DNA from: Bacteroidaceae bacterium
GTDB lineage: Bacteria; Bacteroidota; Bacteroidia; Bacteroidales; Bacteroidaceae
Length of the DNA: 64,000 nucleotides
Direction: 5' to 3'
Assembly: GCA_017546785.1 (NCBI GenBank)
Contig: JAFYRW010000030.1
Coordinates: 1 to 64,000, forward strand
The notes beneath the pieces are model-generated. The model made no database searches, had not been told where the DNA came from, and was given only the letters and a program-made list of their open reading frames with translations. Shown here in pieces: positions 61,991 through 64,000 of the stretch. Position 1 is the stretch's first letter. The number at the start of each line of letters is the position of its first letter. The position numbers were made by a program, and so were the translations under genes.

Positions 61991-64000
61991 ATGAAATATA
62001 TAGAATTCAATGTCTCGTACCGTATTGACGACGGCAGTATAATGCAGGTACATTATAGTTTTGAGAAGAACAATACCTCAATGTGCGGCGTTCAGCCGTT
62101 GCGCGAGGTTCGTCCCGGCTGTTGGGTGGGACATCTTGAACTTGACGATAATGTCGATTCCCTCGAGTATGGCTACGAATATGTGCGCAACGGAAAGGTT
62201 GTGCGTCGCGAGTGGAGCGGAAAGCCCCACCATATGCATCTTAATTCGGTGAATTACCGCTATATAAGCTACGACCGTTGGTGCGATGCTCCTGCAGGGT
62301 TGTATACGCGTACATCAATCTATCGCATATTCGGCGGAGCCAATGCTGCGGTAGATAAAGGATGCGTCTGCTGGTATAATCGCAGCGTTTCTATTGCACT
62401 TTATATCGTCGGCCTCGAGGAGGGTGAGGAGCCTGCAATCTCGGGCGATGCCGATGCTCTCGGAAATTGGCGTCCCGAGTCGGCGTTGCCGTTGCGTCAG
62501 GTCTCTCCCGGACTGTGGAGCGTGACCTTCGACGCCGAACGTCTGTGGGGTGGAAATGTTCAGTTTAAGATTATTACCCGTCGTAGCAATGGGGTAGTGC
62601 GTTGGGAGGGCGGCGACAATCGCGTAATCTCAATCCCCGACTATGAACCGTCGTCCTGCTATCGTTACGAATTGCAAGAGGTTGAATTCCCCTCAAAGGC
62701 AGTGCATCTTGCCGGAACGGTGCTTCCTCTCTTCTCTATGCGCTCGTCGCGCGGATGGGGTATCGGCGATTTTGGCGATATTCGCCTTATGGTCGATTGG
62801 TTGGTTGTTACCGGTCAGAGTGTGCTTCAGTTGTTGCCTGTGAACGATACTACTATCAATGGCGGCAAAGAGGACTCTTATCCCTATAATTGTGTCTCGG
62901 TCTTTGCGCTTAATCCCATATATGCTGATATGGAAATGCTGCCGCGTCTGCGCAGTGCTAAGCGTAACAGCTACTATCAGAAGCAGCGTCAGCAGTTGAA
63001 TGCTCTTCCCGCGGTAGACTACGCTGCTGTTTATATGCTCAAGATGAACTATTTCCGCGAACTTTTCGAGGAGGTAGGCGATGAGGTTCTTGCTACCCGC
63101 GACTGCAAGCTGTTTGTAAAGGAGCAGGCACAGTGGCTCACTCCCTATACTCTGTTCCGTTTCCTCACCTCGCGCCTGCGTTGCAATGTGTGGGACTGGA
63201 AAGAGTTTCGTTACTACGACAGCGATACATACGCCCGTGTGGTCAGCGAGTATCCCGATGCCGCCCGAGAGGTTCTCTTCTATACTTATGTACAGTATGT
63301 GCTCTATGCGCAGTTGCGCGATGCACACAGTTACGCGGCATCTAAGAAGGTTACCCTTAAAGGTGATATTCCTATTGGTGTAGCGCCTAATGGCGTTGAT
63401 GTGTGGTGCGACCGCGAACAGTTTAATATATCAGTGTCGGCCGGTGCACCCCCCGATGTATTCTCTGCCGACGGACAGAATTGGGGCTTCCCGACATATA
63501 ATTGGGAACTTATGGCTGCCGATGGCTATGCCTGGTGGCGTCGTCGCTTGCAGTATATGTCAAAATTCTTCGATGCTTATCGTATCGACCATATTTTGGG
63601 ATTCTTCCGCATCTGGGAGATTCCTCGATGGGCTGTTAGCGGCCTTGCCGGACATTTCTCGCCTTCGCGTCCTATGACACGCAGCGAAATTACCTCTATG
63701 GGATTTAATTTCGATTCAAATGAACATACTCTTCCTATTATATATAAGGAAGCGATAGATTCTCTTTTTGCCGAAAAATCCGATGCTGTGACAGAATACT
63801 ATTTTTGCAAGCGTCCCGACGGCAATTACACCTTTAAGCCCGAATATGCATTGCCTCAGAATCTTACCCTTTCGTTTGCAACCAATGGGTTGGAATTCGA
63901 CCGCAAGGAGTGTGAATCTATTCTGCGTCTGTTCAACGAGGTGCTGTTTATAAAAGATGGCGCTTACGAGCTTTATACTCCGCGAATATCGGCATTTGAT
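61991..64000 (+). CDS. malQ: 4-alpha-glucanotransferase (GH77) with N-terminal CBM20 modules, 3' end outside window
   Basis: Open from the ATG at 61991 to the window edge without a stop: 670 codons seen, C terminus missing. Residues about 1-110 and 125-225 look like two starch-binding CBM20 modules (VSYRIDDGSIMQVHYSFEKN; ALYIVGLEEGEEPAISGDAD with LGNWRPESALPL). The GH77 barrel starts near 235 (HLAGTVLPLFSMRSSRGWGI, then GDFGDIRLMVDWL). The nucleophile Asp533 is in YRIDHILGFFRIWEIP; IPIGVAPNGVDVWCDREQFN also fits. The enzyme transfers alpha-1,4-glucan segments in glycogen or maltodextrin metabolism. Usual length of this CBM20-bearing type is near 890 residues, so about 220 are missing here. 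Confidence 0.95.
   Translation, partial: MKYIEFNVSYRIDDGSIMQVHYSFEKNNTSMCGVQPLREVRPGCWVGHLELDDNVDSLEYGYEYVRNGKVVRREWSGKPHHMHLNSVNYRYISYDRWCDAPAGLYTRTSIYRIFGGANAAVDKGCVCWYNRSVSIALYIVGLEEGEEPAISGDADALGNWRPESALPLRQVSPGLWSVTFDAERLWGGNVQFKIITRRSNGVVRWEGGDNRVISIPDYEPSSCYRYELQEVEFPSKAVHLAGTVLPLFSMRSSRGWGIGDFGDIRLMVDWLVVTGQSVLQLLPVNDTTINGGKEDSYPYNCVSVFALNPIYADMEMLPRLRSAKRNSYYQKQRQQLNALPAVDYAAVYMLKMNYFRELFEEVGDEVLATRDCKLFVKEQAQWLTPYTLFRFLTSRLRCNVWDWKEFRYYDSDTYARVVSEYPDAAREVLFYTYVQYVLYAQLRDAHSYAASKKVTLKGDIPIGVAPNGVDVWCDREQFNISVSAGAPPDVFSADGQNWGFPTYNWELMAADGYAWWRRRLQYMSKFFDAYRIDHILGFFRIWEIPRWAVSGLAGHFSPSRPMTRSEITSMGFNFDSNEHTLPIIYKEAIDSLFAEKSDAVTEYYFCKRPDGNYTFKPEYALPQNLTLSFATNGLEFDRKECESILRLFNEVLFIKDGAYELYTPRISAFD

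Noticed and set aside
1..64000. CRISPR arrays, insertion sequences, integrases, phage genes or rRNA
   Set aside because: I read both strands for direct-repeat arrays, transposase motifs and rRNA stretches and saw none; the only repeats are the palindrome at 11867 and the LRR units.

Overview
The window looks like a chromosomal segment from an anaerobic, probably gut-associated member of the Bacteroidales. The grounds are the gene families present (fimbrillin-type lipoproteins, BspA-type leucine-rich repeats, proteins with type IX secretion-like C-terminal tails, single-chain pyruvate:ferredoxin oxidoreductase, two-subunit methylmalonyl-CoA mutase, an ExbB-X-ExbD-ExbD operon), the TAnnTTTG-like -7 promoter boxes in front of many genes, A/T-rich start contexts with few Shine-Dalgarno sequences, and moderate G+C. 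I cannot name the species. No IS element, phage, CRISPR array, rRNA or replication origin is visible, and no gene-free stretch exceeds about 300 bases.

Layout. 1-5 kb: a very large secreted CotH-kinase protein with dockerin-like and cohesin-like segments, then a SemiSWEET sugar-transporter half-unit and tRNA-Lys. 5-12 kb: housekeeping genes (AI-2E family permease, thymidine kinase, RsmI, coiled-coil lipoprotein, HAD phosphatase, SLC13-type permease). 12-17.4 kb: the main accessory island, three co-directional lipoprotein genes. Two are simple fimbrillins; the middle one is a mosaic of fimbrillin, leucine-rich repeats, BACON-like domain and M64-like metallopeptidase. A 49-bp near-perfect palindrome lies just upstream. 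17.4-24 kb: small lipoprotein, topoisomerase III and methylmalonyl-CoA mutase. 24-28 kb: secreted endonuclease I, phosphoesterase, cytidylate-kinase-like protein and MATE exporter. 28-34.7 kb: mnmA-xseA-xseB, ilvE, DUF975 protein, trmB, mrp and a TlpA-like thioredoxin. 34.7-38 kb: lpxK-punA-thiL and an Imm17-like small membrane protein, then tRNA-Ser.

38-41 kb: ExbB, a four-helix membrane protein and two ExbD proteins, the proton-motive-force motor for TonB-type transport (no TonB here). 41-49.3 kb: folA-thyA, an rRNA m5C methyltransferase, a DsbD-like electron transporter, a GH3-family acyl-adenylating enzyme and an Ig-like lipoprotein. 49.4-55.8 kb: pyruvate:ferredoxin oxidoreductase, a GHL10-type glycosyl hydrolase and an MCE (MlaD-like) protein. 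55.9-61.7 kb: a leuACDB operon that appears to run into a cell-wall amidase and the MCE gene. 62-64 kb: a 4-alpha-glucanotransferase with N-terminal CBM20 modules, cut by the window edge.

The genes fit a fermenting, amino-acid-prototrophic (leu, ilvE) anaerobe that oxidises pyruvate through ferredoxin, makes propionate through methylmalonyl-CoA, stores or uses alpha-glucans, and shows a rich set of surface lipoproteins and secreted enzymes. Assignments come from reading translated sequence and motifs only. No database search was possible, so domain limits are approximate.
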